Source: Pueraria montana var. lobata (Eukaryota > Streptophyta > Magnoliopsida > Fabales > Fabaceae). From it: 64,000 nucleotides of DNA. Location: NCBI GenBank assembly GCA_026413185.1, contig CM048656.1, positions 5,262,075 through 5,326,074 on the forward strand, written 5' to 3'. The notes below the pieces were generated by a model. It was not told the origin of the DNA. It searched no databases and saw nothing but the letters and a program-made list of their open reading frames with translations. The translations under genes and the position numbers were made by a program. Within the stretch, counting starts at the first letter, position 1. Each line of letters opens with the position of its first letter. Below are positions 1-10,664 of the stretch, one piece after another.

Positions 1-197
1 GCAACCGTATCATCCCAAGCCAAATTTGGAACAATCACTGTTGCTCTTGGTGATTGAGCACCCACCTCTGATCTTTCCGCGTTGTGTGCATTCACATAGT
101 CTTCTGGTGAATCTTGAGCATAGGCAACATGATCACCCACAATCACCAATCCCAACACACACAATACACAAAACGAAACCTTAATGCGCAACCCCAT
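1..197 (-). CDS. PR-1: PR-1a, pathogenesis-related protein 1 (N-terminal part, cut by window start)
   Basis: The minus strand from the ATG at 197-195 encodes a signal peptide (MGLRIKVSFCVLCVLGL...) followed by the mature start QDSPEDYVNAHNAERSEVG of a CAP/PR-1 protein. The frame stays open to the window edge, so about 65 residues are visible, including the conserved His of the HNA motif. PR-1 proteins are secreted, apoplastic, salicylate-inducible CAP-domain proteins that bind sterols and act against oomycetes. The copy carries a nine-residue stretch (AQSPRATVI) before the VPNLAWDD motif that PR-1b lacks. It lies head to head with PR-1b across 1.75 kb. The rest of the gene lies outside the window, so its integrity cannot be judged. 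Confidence 0.9.
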   Translation of the reverse strand, partial: MGLRIKVSFCVLCVLGLVIVGDHVAYAQDSPEDYVNAHNAERSEVGAQSPRATVIVPNLAWDDTV

Positions 198-298
198 TAT
201 ATTAATTTTGGAGTTAATATCAATTTCTTTAGCTATATAGAAATTAATACTAAAAGGAAGATGTTTGATTGATGAATAAGGTTGGAGCTCCTGTGAGA

Positions 299-377
299 TA
301 TTTATAGGGTTTTTTAATATGCATAGAATGAAATGGAAGGTGGCGAGATGCGAGGTACGGACAATCATCTTTGACGG
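299..377 (-). promoter_or_regulatory. PR-1a core promoter: TATA box and TTGACGG element
   Basis: Read on the minus strand, TATAAATA occupies 306-299, about 100 bp before the start codon. TTGACGG at 371-377 on the plus strand contains the W-box core TTGAC and the as-1/TGA core TGACG. The same block is found upstream of PR-1b. W-box and TGACG sites are bound by WRKY and TGA factors in salicylate-dependent PR-1 induction (known for Arabidopsis PR-1); use here is inferred. Confidence 0.6.
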
Positions 378-1778
378 AAAAGTGAGATCGATGACTTTTT
401 CTTTTCTTGTTCTTCTTGTTGTAAATTGTAGAAGTATTTAATATTTTTTAAATGACCACTATTAATTTTAGCATGTGTATGGTATAGAATAGTAAGGAAA
501 ACTACTAGTAAAATGATAAGCAGCCCCAACGACACAAATAATTAATTTAAATAAAAACAACTTTCGCTCTAATTACAAATCTTCTTAAATATATATAATA
601 TAAAAATATGGCAGTGGGTGTTGTTCTAGCCGACTAGCCGTATAGTGCTCGTGTGAAAATTCAAATTGAACTTCTAGATTATTGGTATGCCTCTTTATCC
701 AATTTGTGTATTTAGTAATGATCGAAAAACGAAAACTAGCTATGAAAAACGAAAACTATATTTAAAAACTATTTGTCACTCATAGATTGGTATGGCATAT
801 TTCAATCCTAAAGTACCACATGTATTACACAACTTCAACATCATTTTATTACTTTAAAAAAATATATTGCATTGCCTTTAAAAAGAAAAATTAAAAATAC
901 AAAAACAAAAAACAAAACCTGGTTGCGCTTCCAGTTTTGAGTTGATTTGGCCAATTCCTAACATGTTCCACTTGTTTTTTTTTTTTTTTTACTTAGATAG
1001 GATTATTATACCGACTTATCATTTCTTTTTGTCCATATCAGTTGGACCAATTTGATTTGATTTTATTATCCTTGCAAATAGCTTAATTGTTAGCACTAAG
1101 GTCGGCTTAATAATAAAGAGAGTTTGAATAGTTTACGTGAGATTTTAGATTTGAACTTTCATATCATATCCTAGGGATGACTTGTAATCACTTTGTTCTA
1201 TTATTATAAACAATTAAATCGATCTGTGTATTGGGCTAGTCTAGCTTGGATTACAAAAATTGTACTGACTCGAACCCAGATGGGCAAATTCGAAACATAG
1301 TTCATCGATATCTTTTAATTTTTTACTTTAGATTGAAATCTCAAAGAAGTAACCAGTGGCGTGAAGGTAAGAATCACAGGCAATATATATACATATATTA
1401 TGACATTGCATGTAACAGCGAAGGTTTCCAATTGCATTGATTGTGTCATTGTTTTCGTTTTTCAATACAAAATAAACAAATTGGATAAAGACGCATACCA
1501 ATTTTCTAAAAGTTCAATTTGAAATTTCACACGCGCGTCCACTATTTGGCTAGAACATCACCTACTGCTGTAATTTGATATTATATTTAATTTGCAATCA
1601 GAGGCAAAGTTGTTTTATTAAAATTAATTATTTGTGTCATTGTGGCTGCTTATAATTTATTAGTGGTTTTCCTTACTATTCTATATAATACACATGCTAG
1701 GATAGTGGTCATTTTAAAAAATATTAAGGACTTTTACAATTTACAACAACAAAAGAAAAAGTCATCTCACTTAAATTT

Positions 1779-1857
1779 CCGTCAAAGATGATTGTCCGTA
1801 CTTGGCATCTCACCACCTTCCATTCAATTCCATGCATGTTAAAAATCCCTATAAATA
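1779..1857 (+). promoter_or_regulatory. PR-1b core promoter: CCGTCAA element and TATA box
   Basis: CCGTCAA at 1779-1785 is TTGACGG on the minus strand, so the W-box/TGACG core is intact. TATAAATA is at 1850-1857, about 88 bp before the ATG at 1945. A stretch of about 30-40 bp after the TATA box is the likely transcription start region. Confidence 0.6.
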
Positions 1858-1944
1858 CCTCACAAGAGCTCCAAGCTTATTCATCAAATCAAACACCTCA
1901 GTTTTAGCATTAATTTCTATATAGCTGAAGAAATATTAATCAAA

Positions 1945-2430
1945 ATGGGGTTGAGCATTAAGTTATTGTTTTGTGTATTGTGTGTGTTGGGGTTGGTGAT
2001 TGTGGGTGATGCTCAAGATTCACCGGCAGACTATGTGGATGCACACAACGCTGCACGATCAGAGGTGGGTGTTCCAGACTTGGCTTGGGATGATACGGTT
2101 GCTGCATTTGCAGAGAACTATGCTAATGAACGCAAAGGTGACTGTGCATTGATCCACTCTGGTGGTGATGGCCAATACGGGGAGAATCTGGCAATGAGTT
2201 CAGGTGATCTAAGTGGCATAGATGCAGTGAAAATGTGGGTTGATGAGAAAGCCAACTATGACTATGATTCCAACTCTTGTGTTGGTGGGGAGTGCCTGCA
2301 CTACACTCAGGTCTTTTGGAGAGACTCTGTGCGTCTTGGATGTGCCAAAGTAACATGTGACAATGGAGGCACTTTCATCACTTGCAACTATGCCCCCCCT
2401 GGCAACTGGGTTGGGGAAAGACCCTACTAA
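1945..2430 (+). CDS. PR-1: PR-1b, pathogenesis-related protein 1, intact single exon
   Basis: 161 residues, the usual PR-1 length, without introns as is normal for the family. Residues 1-23 form a signal peptide with cleavage likely before QDSPADY, so the product should be apoplastic. The CAP domain has His34 (HNAAR), Glu80 (YGENLA) and His119 (LHYTQ), which line the CAP cleft, and six cysteines (67, 112, 117, 133, 138, 147) expected to form three disulfides. The last 11 residues, PPGNWVGERPY, fit the CAPE peptide pattern PxGNxxxxxPY released from PR-1 in tomato. One oddity: the CAP signature reads HYTQVFW, with Phe124 where Val is usual and where PR-1c has Val. The start was chosen because it gives the signal peptide and has AAAATGG context. 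AATAAA at 2485-2490 is a likely polyadenylation signal. Confidence 0.95.
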   Translation: MGLSIKLLFCVLCVLGLVIVGDAQDSPADYVDAHNAARSEVGVPDLAWDDTVAAFAENYANERKGDCALIHSGGDGQYGENLAMSSGDLSGIDAVKMWVDEKANYDYDSNSCVGGECLHYTQVFWRDSVRLGCAKVTCDNGGTFITCNYAPPGNWVGERPY

Positions 2431-2649
2431 GTTGTTTCAGTGTAGCAGCTACCTACCACTTCAGAGTACTGCTTATATATTATGAATAAAGTGATAATAA
2501 CATGCAACAATAACACCATGAATTTAGGTTTTAAATTCATATAATATTAATTCTCGATGTATTGAAATAATAATTAATAAAAATAATGCATGTTCGTGTG
2601 TTATTATCCGGTGCATGATCGAGTTAATAATTCCTACTCTTTTTTTTTA
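2431..2649 (+). other. PR-1b 3' flank
   Basis: Homologous to the PR-1c 3' flank. AATAAA at 2485-2490 suggests the polyadenylation signal. No coding sequence is seen. Confidence 0.6.
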
Positions 2650-3292
2650 TTGAAAAAATGTCCTGGCAAACCAAAGGCCATTCATGATCGAGTCTGGGAT
2701 AAATGTTTGATTGGATGGGGATTAGAACAGTGCTGCCGTGCAATACTAAGGATAATTTTCTGCAACACGGATTGGAAGGTCTTAGCAAGAAAGGTAATCA
2801 GGGAAACCTAGTAATGTGGGTGGCAGCTGTAGTGTGGTCTTTATTATGGTGTGGTATTTAGGAATGAAGTAGTTGATGTGGAAGAGGTATTCGAAATGGC
2901 TAAGTTGAGCTTGGAGCTGGTTAAGTGCAAAGGTCAAAGGGACTAACTTTTCATAGCAAGACGGATTGGGATATATATATAGATCTAGCTACATTGGTTA
3001 GGTGGTGGTCAATGTGTTGTGTAATGAGTAGGGAAGAGCTGATGGTGTATGTCATGTTTCTGGATTTTGTTTATGATGTATGTAGCTAGTGTAATTTCAT
3101 AAATTGCGGGATTAGTACTTTAATTTTGAGGGGGACGGGCGGGTTTCATATCTGCATAATTTTGCAGATGCATGGTTGATTGACTAATATTCTGTCTATG
3201 GTTTTGCCTTGGATGGGGTATGCTATTAGTTATAAAAGGGCTGGGGCACCCTTGTGCCCACTGAATATTAATATTATTTTTTCTGATAAAAA
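2650..3292 (+). mobile_element. LINE 3' end fragment (degenerate)
   Basis: Short conceptual translations in shifting frames resemble the far C-terminus of plant L1-type LINE ORF2: NLVMWVAAVVWSL around 2800, then a region near 2880-2960 reading like VEEVFEMAKL and KTDWDIY, followed by a G/T-rich 3' UTR ending GCACCCTTGTGCCC... and a short A-rich tail at 3289-3298. Several stops and frameshifts break it, so it is a dead 5'-truncated copy. The family call comes from remembered LINE tails; a BLASTX against soybean LINEs would decide. Confidence 0.55.
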
Positions 3293-3357
3293 AAATATAA
3301 ACTTGAAGATTTTTAAATATTTTTAATATTTAATGTCATATTTGAATATAAGATTTT

Positions 3358-3518
3358 AAGGGTTAAATATATTTTTGTCCTCTAAATATATTCAAGATTA
3401 TTTTTAGTCTTTCCTTTTAAAAGCGTCGATTTTTAATCCTTCATTTCTAAAAATGTGTGACAATAAATCTCTATTATTAACGCCGTCAGTAGTAACTAAT
3501 ACGAAATGTAACTATTTA
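3358..3518. repeat. Half of a legume foldback repeat (GGTTAAATATATTTTTGTCC type)
   Basis: The run of 'ttaaatat...gtcc' and 'ttttagtc' phrases resembles one arm of the foldback MITE that follows at 3522-3802, but no matching second arm is visible here. Likely a solo arm or a related family. Confidence 0.35.
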
Positions 3519-3521
3519 TAA

Positions 3522-3802
3522 TAGGTTTAAATATATATTTTAGTACTTGCAATTTAGCATTTTTTTATTTTTCGTCTTTACAATTTTTTTTAGTCCTTGC
3601 AAATTATCTTTGTTTTGTTTTTCATCCTTAAAGCAGTTTAGATAATACTTTGAACAGTAAAAAAAGTGCTATCTAAACCGTTTTAAGGACTAAAAAAAAA
3701 CAAACATATTTTGCAAGGACCAAAACAAAAAAAAATATTTTGCAAGGACGAAAAACAAAAAAATCATAAATTGCAAGAACTAAAAGGGTATTTAAGCCTT
3801 TA
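3522..3802. mobile_element. Foldback MITE (~280 bp)
   Basis: Long imperfect inverted repeat. The left arm (taggtttaaatat... tagtacttgcaa... cgtctttac... agtccttgcaa) pairs with the right arm (ttgcaaggac... ttgcaaggacg... ttgcaagaac... gtatttaagcc), meeting around AGTAAAAAAAGTG near 3657-3668. Another copy of the same family is at 51603-51886. The element is non-coding; the open frame 3673-3873 on the minus strand is a by-product of the arm. Confidence 0.7.
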
Positions 3803-4054
3803 TAATATGATTTTTGACAGTTTAAAAACCTCCAAAAATTAATATAGTATTGCAATTTAGTTAAAATTAACATTAATCACCACGAAGCATCCTCTTCCCT
3901 TTATCTTTTTCTCCCTTCAACCATCCCTATCTCTTTTCCCTAATCTAAATCCCTTCTTCCCCCTCACTGATGCCCCTTTCACATTCTATTCCAACCCAAT
4001 GGATCAAGGTGCAGGTTGAGTTGGGTTGACTGATCTATGGGTCGAGTTTTTTTA
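3803..4054. other. Spacer without a recognised feature
   Basis: CT-rich then mixed sequence with no open frame or repeat that I can support. It ends with TTA (4052-4054), the putative left target-site duplication of the next element. Confidence 0.5.
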
Positions 4055-4877
4055 GTGCGTGTTTGGATGTGCGTTTGTAAAATTGATTTGAGATCAACGT
4101 GATTTTAAATAAACGTGATTTTAGAGTAATGTGATTTTTGTTTGGATACATATGTTAGAAAATTGATTTTCATATTCAATGTTGTTTGGAAAGTAGTTAT
4201 CAAAATTGATTTTGAGTGTGTAATTACCAAAATGGGTTTTAGTTATTTGTAGTTATCAATGTTGTACTATTTTTTATTATTATATTGATATCTAGATTAT
4301 TAATTTAAAAATAAAAGGTAGGTTTATAACAAGATTTTTTTATAATAAAATTAATAATTAAAATATTAGCTTGTGAAATAAAATGCATCTCCTTAATAAA
4401 AAGTTACAAACTAAATTAGCATAAGAATAAAATATAAAGTAGCAACAATAAAAAAAATACAAAAAAGATAATACAAGTTCAACAGAACATGACTCATTAA
4501 AGCACAAGCAAACATCCAAGTCCTAGTACATAATAGTAAAGGGTTTTAACTGCATCCCTAATACACACATCTAGTTAGTAACCTTGAATAGTAAAGGGTT
4601 TTTAACTGCATCCCTAAGCCAATGTGTTCTTACCAAATTTTGGTAAGTCTTCCTGTGCGGTGGCTCCGCCGGGATCGCCTCCGTGATTGGTGAGGGGTGT
4701 ACCTGCAAAGGCACTCCGACGCTCAAGTTAGAGGCGCAGAGGAAGAGACAGGTATCACAATTGGAATTAGAATTTTTTCGTACCTCGATTGGAATGGGTT
4801 GCTCTGTTTTTATAGTGTAAAGAGATAGATTTGATAGGGTTATTTTCCTATCAAATCTCCTCAAATCTTGTGATGAA

Positions 4878-6167
4878 TGATAAACCGGACTTTGATTGTA
4901 TTTTGATGTGAGTTTAGATGTCATTTTCATACATTTTGAATATATTTTATTGGCAAAACTCACTGTTTGGTGTTAGTTGGTGCAAGACAGGTACTCAAGA
5001 GGCTTCATGAGGAAAAGAGTTGAAAATTGCACTTTTTGGAGCAAAAATGCCACTGTCTAGAGGACCAAGAAAAAAAGGCCAGAATTGAAGTAACGCAAGG
5101 ACCATGGCCATGGTAAATTACCATGGCCATGGTAAATTTACCATGGCCATGCTGGTTGCGTAGCAGAATTGGACTTTTATGCAAGGACCACGGCCGTGGT
5201 CATTTTACCACGGCCGTGGTAAGTTGCGCGGTCAGCCATTTAAAATTTGAATTATTATAAATAGGATAGGAAACCATTTTATCTTTATCTTTTGTTCTAT
5301 TTCGAAAACTGAGGGTTGTGGGGGAGAAAGAGGTCCTGTGAGAGACTCTGAGCTGCGGGAGGACGTAGAGAACACCATTGGGGATCATCACTGTAAAGTT
5401 TCTTCCCTTTTGTAATCTTTATGTCTTCTTTTGAGTTTTCTGGCTTAATCATGAACATGAATGGCTAGTTTCTCTTAGCCCCGGATTGTGATGTAGCTGT
5501 ACCCTTGTACCCCGGTTCTAATTTTAATAAAACCTCGATGTTATTCAGTTATTTGTATCTCTTCACTACTTTTATTGCTTTTAGGACCGATCAGTCTAAA
5601 CATAAGTTAATCTCTTGTCTATGATCAATTGCTTGCGATTAACTGAACTGTGAAGTGATTGGATTTGTACAATTTGCATGATCAAACTTATTGTATGAAT
5701 TTCCAGTAGATTAACCTGTTAATCAACCTCTCTGAGATTTATCATTTGCTCTAAATTAATTCACCTATGATCAATTGGGAATTAAATTAGGGGAAATAGC
5801 GTTATTAACTATGATCAATTGTTAATTAACGAATTTAAGAGGTAGCTGGCAAGTAACACATTTAGGGATTTTATTAAGATTAGAATTGGGGGAAAAAGGG
5901 GGTACATGTGAAATCACAATCCTAGGCTTCTTTATCATAATTGTTCTCACAGTAATCTTTCTTCTCCGATTCTCTTTCTTTTGAAAAGAATAATTGACCA
6001 ACATTCTTCTCAATTTGATTTTTATATTTTGGATTGCTTAGTTATTTGCAAGATTAATTATTTGGGAACGCGACTGGTCCTTTGGGTTCGATATCCGGAC
6101 TCCTAGAGTCCACTGTTACTACTGCGTAGGGTACGCTTGCCCTTTGCGAACGCATTTTTACGCATCA
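4878..6167 (+). repeat. 5' LTR of the Ty3-type element
   Basis: Begins TGATAAACC, ends ...TACGCATCA. Contains five copies of a 14-bp palindrome (5101-5220), a TATA-like TATAAATAGGA near 5257, and an AATAAA at about 5526. It matches the 3' LTR at an offset of 5787 with differences seen near 4922, 5059, 5160, 5461 and 6050. Confidence 0.92.
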
Positions 6168-6173
6168 AGTTTC

Positions 6174-6191
6174 TGGCGCCGTTGCCGGGGA
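6174..6191 (+). other. Primer binding site, tRNA-Asp
   Basis: TGGCGCCGTTGCCGGGGA is complementary to the 3' end of plant tRNA-Asp(GUC), including CCA. It starts six bases after the 5' LTR, as expected for a minus-strand primer site. tRNA-Asp priming is typical of Athila-like Ty3 elements. Confidence 0.85.
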
Positions 6192-6299
6192 CTAGTTGTG
6201 TAGTTCCTAGATAATTTATTTTGTGAAAATTAAGCAATTCTTGTTCATATTGTTCATAGTTTTCATTCCTTTTAATTTTCTGTTTTGTCTATTTTTTTT

Positions 6300-6390
6300 T
6301 TCTTTTTTGTCTTTCATTTATTTTATTTTATTTTATTTTATTTTATTTTTTGTTTAATTTCTGAATTTTTATTTTATTTTATTTTATTAA
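6300..6390 (+). repeat. T-rich leader with (TTTTA)n pentanucleotide repeats
   Basis: Two short arrays of TTTTA units near 6317-6350 and 6365-6388 are separated by a few bases and followed by a poly(A) run. They lie in the untranslated leader before gag. Confidence 0.7.
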
Positions 6391-6470
6391 AAAAAAAAAC
6401 TCTGTTTATTTTAATTAGTCATTCTCTTTTGCCAGTTGCGTTTTGATCCCTTTTTCTGTGTTGACAGTTT

Positions 6471-8755
6471 ATGCTAACCAGATCCCAGAGGCCAGAGCTT
6501 GTGAACGAACCTGAGATTGAAAGGCTTGCCCGGAAGAACAGAGCGGAACAAAGAAGAAGTGTAATGGCTGAAGAAAAAGACTCACCGATGGAGCAGTCTC
6601 TATTAGACTATCTCACTCCTCAAGTTGGGGTAGCTAACAGCATCCTATTGCCAGCACTGGGGGATGTCAATTTTGAATTGAAACATGGCTTCCTCCAGAT
6701 GATAGAGAGTAACCAGTTCCATGGGCTGGCTACTGAGGACCCAGTGGAACATCTGAGAAGATTCATGAGGATGGCCAGCACTGTAAAATATTCTGGGTGT
6801 CTGCTGAATATATCAGACTGGCTGCTTTCCCATTCTCACTCAACGGGAAAGCTCTCAATTGGTTGTGTTCACTTCCGGCCAACAATATCACTACCTGGGA
6901 GATGTGCACCAACAAATTCCTCCGGAAGTACTATTCTGTAGTGAAGACAGACCAGATGCAAAGAGAGATAAGCAATTTTGCTCAGAGGGAGCAGGAAAGC
7001 CTGTCAGAAGCCTGGGACAGATTTCAGGAACTGCTCCGGAGTTGCCCACATCATGGGTTTAGCCAACAGAGAATCATCCAGATTTTCTATGGAGGTGTGT
7101 CCAGCCATAATAGGACTAGCCTCGACGCTGCTTGTGGAGGTTCCTTGATGGCTAAATCACCAACAGAGGCAAATAGAATCATTGAAGCCATGGCCTCCAA
7201 CGCCTACAACCACATTGCAGATAGGCGTATTCTGATGAAACCTGTGAACCAAGTGGAAGCTGGAACATCTAGTTCAAGCATTGATCAGAAGCTAGAGAAG
7301 TTGTCTAAGCAGATGGAGACCGTGATGAAAGCACAGGTACAACTTCTGACAGCAGCTCTTCCACCACCCACTTGTGATAAGTGTGGGGAAGCCCATAGAG
7401 GAGAATGCCCTGTGAGTAATGCACTTGCTCAAGCTATGGAAGAGGTAAATTATGCCGGTAGGAAGAGTGCAGAATATGATCCCTACTCCAGCACATTCAA
7501 CCAAGGATGGAGGGATCATCCTAACCTTTCTTGGAGAGACCAGAGGGACCAAGTTCCCAAGCAGGAGCACAATCAAAATATGTATAGGCCTCCACATATG
7601 CAAAATCAAAGGTCAAGACAAGAAGAGAGAATGCCATCACTGGAGGATGTCATGATGCAATATATAGCTAAGAGTGATGAGCGCATGAAGATTATGGAGT
7701 CTCAGCTTTCTAGCATGCAAGCTTTGCTATCCCAGAGAGCTCCGGGTACCCTTCCTTCTCAAACTGAAACTAATCCTAAGAAGGAGGAGGCGAATGTTGT
7801 GATGATTAGGAGCAAGAAGGCTAAAGAGGAGCAGAAGAAGAAGGAAGAGTCAGCGCCAACTCTAGAAGATGAGGTTCTTACTGAAGAGAACCCAACTATT
7901 GAGAAAGAGAAGGAAAATGAGGTACTGACACCTCCTCAAGTAAGTGTTCCTTTCCCCCAAAGGTTGAAAGACAAGAGTGAGGATAGGTATTTTGCTAGAT
8001 TTGTAGAGATGCTGAAAGGTTTGCATATTAATATCCCCTTCGCTGAGGCAATTGCTCAAATGCCAAAGTACGCCAAGTATTTAAAAGAAATTCTTTCAAA
8101 TAAAGGAAAACTGGCGGACTTTGCTACAATTGGCCTCAACGAAGAATGCTCTGCTGTGATTTTAAAGAAATTGCCTCCTAAGCTTAAGGATCCCGGGAGT
8201 TTTTCAATTCCTTGTACTATTGGCAATTTGCAATTTGATAGAGCATTATGTGATTTGGGTGCTAGCATTAATCTAATGCCTTATTCTGTTTATAAGAAGT
8301 TGGGGTTACAAGAACCTCAACCTACTGACATCTCTATTTTGCTTGCAGACAGGACTCTCACCTATCCGCGAGGAATAGTGGAGAACTTGTTGGTTAAGGT
8401 TGGGAAATTTATTTTCCCTGCTGACTTTGTTATTCTGGACATTGAGGAGGATGAGGAAATCCCAATTATTTTGGGACGACCCTTCCTCAACACAGGAGAT
8501 GCTGTGATTGAGGTCAGAAAAGGGAGATTAACTTTGAGGCTAGGTGATGAGGAGGAAGTGATTAAAGTGTATGATACTGCAAAAAGCTCCTCCTCTTCCG
8601 CTTCCTGTAATTTTGTGCAAGCCATTGACAAGGTGAAGATGATTGATACCGAGCTTCACCCAAATGTGGGGAAGGAAGCTCCTGGCTATAGAGTGGATGG
8701 GCATGCTGAAGGTTTACTGCAAGAAGGGAATATCACCTTGTTTGAGGGAGGTTGA
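6471..8755 (+). pseudogene. Retrotransposon gag-protease, one frameshift
   Basis: The ATG at 6471 opens MLTRSQRPELVNEPEIERL. The Retrotrans_gag domain spans about 6690-7200 (AFPFSLNGKALNWL, FAQREQESLSEAWDRF, CPHHGFSQ). A degenerate zinc knuckle CX2CX3HX3C (CDKCGEAHRGEC) is near 7370-7410. The aspartic protease spans about 8190-8560, with the catalytic motif as DLGAS and the closing ILGRPFL. The frame is lost at about 6795-6797, where one base is missing after TCTGG; the second frame (from 6797) runs to the TGA at 8753-8755. Gag packages element RNA; protease matures it. No pol domain follows, so the C-terminus (LHPNVGKEAPGYRVDG...) is a junction left by pol loss. Confidence 0.85.
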
Positions 8756-8931
8756 TTTCCTTTTCACCCGTCAGGCTCGGGACGTTAAACAAGCGCTGCT
8801 CAGGAGGCAACCTGAGAAGAGTGGGTTCATGAACCCACTGTATCCTTTTAATTATTTTATTTTGCATTCTAGAGCTTAGAGCTTAGGAACTGTTTTATTT
8901 TTATTTTTTTTGGTTGTTCTCGCATGTGGGG

Positions 8932-9185
8932 ACCACGGCCGTGCTAAATTGAGCACAGCCGTGGTGGTAGAAGCAAGGCTGTGGTTATATTTGACCACAG
9001 CTGTGCTCCCAGCATTTCCAAACAACGTCATTTACGACCACGGCCGTGCTAAATTGACCATGGCCGTGGTTAATGACCACGAGTTGGGTAAATGGGCCCT
9101 GGAAGTAGAAAATTTTCAATTTTTGTGAAAATCAGCGTCAAAATTTTCCGACCACGGCTGTGGTAAATTTTACCACGGCCATGGT
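8932..9185 (+). repeat. Cluster of ACCAYGGCCRTGGT-like palindromes
   Basis: About eight perfect or near-perfect copies of GACCACGGCCGTG(G/C)TAAATT occur here in both phases, separated by 15-40 bp. The same palindrome occurs five times in each LTR. The open frame over this stretch encodes only a repeat by-product and is not called. Confidence 0.8.
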
Positions 9186-10651
9186 AAAAAAAAAAAAAAA
9201 GTTAAAAAAAAAAAAATTAAAAAAAAAAATTTAAAAATTTAAAAAAAAAAAAAAATTTCTTTCTTTTCTTTTTCAGGTTCATGGTCCCTCCTCACCAGAA
9301 GCATTACCAGATACCTTAGAGACCCACTTTTGAGGAGGTTTTTCTATTTCTTTTTCTATTTTTTTGTTTTCTTGTTTCAGTACTTTATTTTATGTTTCCC
9401 TTCAGTACATTTTATTTTCATGTCTTGTTGATTTATGCTTTTGGATGCATTGAGGACATTGCATACTTTAAGTGTGGGGAGGGGGTCACGGTTTTTCTCC
9501 CCAGCTTTGAATTGCTGTGATTTGTGATTATGCCAGTACATTGTTCTGTGTTATTTTTGAAATCTTGATAGTTATAAAATTTTGTTTTCAGAACCCCTTT
9601 AAAAAAAAAAAAATTGCAGCATTGCAGTGGGATTTTCTTCAAGGAAATGAACATTAGCACCGAACATAATTGAATAAATTGTTTTCCCTTGAGCTTAGCC
9701 ATAGAAATGTGAGTTTTGAGCTTTTGTTTCTTTTAGTGTGTGATTCTGATCCACCTTAGGTAGCATGTTCTATTTTCTATCCTGAAATACATATCCTTGA
9801 TTGGCTTTTTATTTTCTGAAACTGTTGAGGCATTGGTTAGGCATTTTTCTAGATTCAGATTTTGTGTTACATCCCCATCTAGTTGCCTGTTTTGAGCCTA
9901 ATTAAATATTCATTTGTCACCTTACTCTGTGAAATTATGTATATTTGTTTATGCTTGGTGATCTGAAGGATGGGGGAAAAACCAATGTAATGCAGAGCAT
10001 CCAGTTAAAAAAAAAAAAAAGAATTCAGTGTCTCTCAACTTCTCCTGTGAATTGAATAAAATAAGGTCAAAAACCTTCAAAAAAAAAGAAGAAGAAAAAA
10101 AAAAAGAAAAAAAGAGAAGAAAAATAGAATAACAGGAGAAGAAGTGAGAGCTGAAATATGGGTAGTGAAAAAATGGATGAAGGAAGGCATTGGCTCCCTT
10201 TTGATTTTAGATCACTGAGTGTGAACTGCCATTAGAGCCCTTTGTTGTCCTTTCCTTTCAACATCTACCTAACATTATAAACTGGGCCCCATTACACCCT
10301 GTCATGCCTCATTTGTTCTGTTTGTGAAAAGTTGATTGAGTTGAGTTGATTGATGAATAGATTTGTGAACATGCTCAATTAAGTGTGATTTGAGAGAATT
10401 TCTGTTGACCCTGAAACACTGAGAGAATGAGAGATGAGTGAACCAGACTCATGGGAAATTGGTCATTTATGCGGGTGTTTTAAGTCTAATGGATTCTTTG
10501 GAAAAATTCTGCTGCACTTTGTTGCTTTTATTGTTGCTTATGTTTCATTTTCCATTCAAAATAAATTGGGGTTCTGTTACAAGTTCTTGACTAGAGGGAA
10601 TTGGTTTTGATATTTGACTCAGAATAATTGCTTGAGGGCAAGCAATGCTCA

Positions 10652-10664
10652 AGTGTGGGGGGGT
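10652..10664 (+). other. Polypurine tract of the Ty3-type element
   Basis: AGTGTGGGGGGGT immediately precedes the TG of the 3' LTR and fits a plus-strand primer. Confidence 0.7.

Larger units (their letters stand above)
195..1947. repeat. Inverted duplication forming the PR-1a/PR-1b divergent promoters
   Basis: The reverse complement of about 195-760 matches about 1440-1947 over most of its length: shared blocks include GGATAAAGACGCATACCA-like sequence, the TTGACGG block, the CCACCTTCCATTC block and the TATA region. The two arms drive PR-1a (minus) and PR-1b (plus). The intervening 780-1430 belongs instead to the PR-1b/PR-1c tandem duplication. A poly(T) run lies at 976-990. No gene is seen in the spacer. 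Confidence 0.75.
780..2645 (+). repeat. PR-1b copy of a ~1.8 kb segmental duplication (partner 15965-17757)
   Basis: Plus-strand sequence from the GATTGGTATGGCATATTTCA block through the promoter, coding region and 3' flank of PR-1b is repeated, with small indels, at 15965-17757 around PR-1c. Homology continues past the polyadenylation region to about 2645/17757. This shows a unit duplication that carried the full promoter. Confidence 0.8.
8756..10664 (+). other. Non-coding 3' internal region of the Ty3-type element
   Basis: Near 8776-8810, GCTCGGGACGTTAAACAAGC followed by GGAGGCAACCTGAG looks like the short inverted motif that I recall just after pol in Athila-type legume elements; it would mark the right edge of the pol deletion. 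Next come the palindrome cluster (8932-9185), A-rich runs (9185-9255), and a purine-rich AAGTGTGGGGAGGGGG at about 9469-9485 that resembles an internal polypurine tract. Further A-rich and GAA-rich runs are at 10006-10020 and 10078-10130. No gene is seen. Confidence 0.6.

Noticed and set aside
6174..6191. tRNA gene fragment
   Set aside because: Only the complement of the tRNA-Asp 3' end is present, directly after an LTR: a primer site, not a tRNA gene. No tRNA or rRNA gene was seen in the window.
6792..6800. Programmed frameshift in gag
   Set aside because: No slippery heptamer or downstream structure is evident; plant Ty3 elements of this type normally have an open gag-pol frame.
8910..9128. 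Open frame with repeated HGRAKL-type peptide
   Set aside because: It is the translation of the palindrome cluster in the retrotransposon 3' region; no start context, domain or codon signal.
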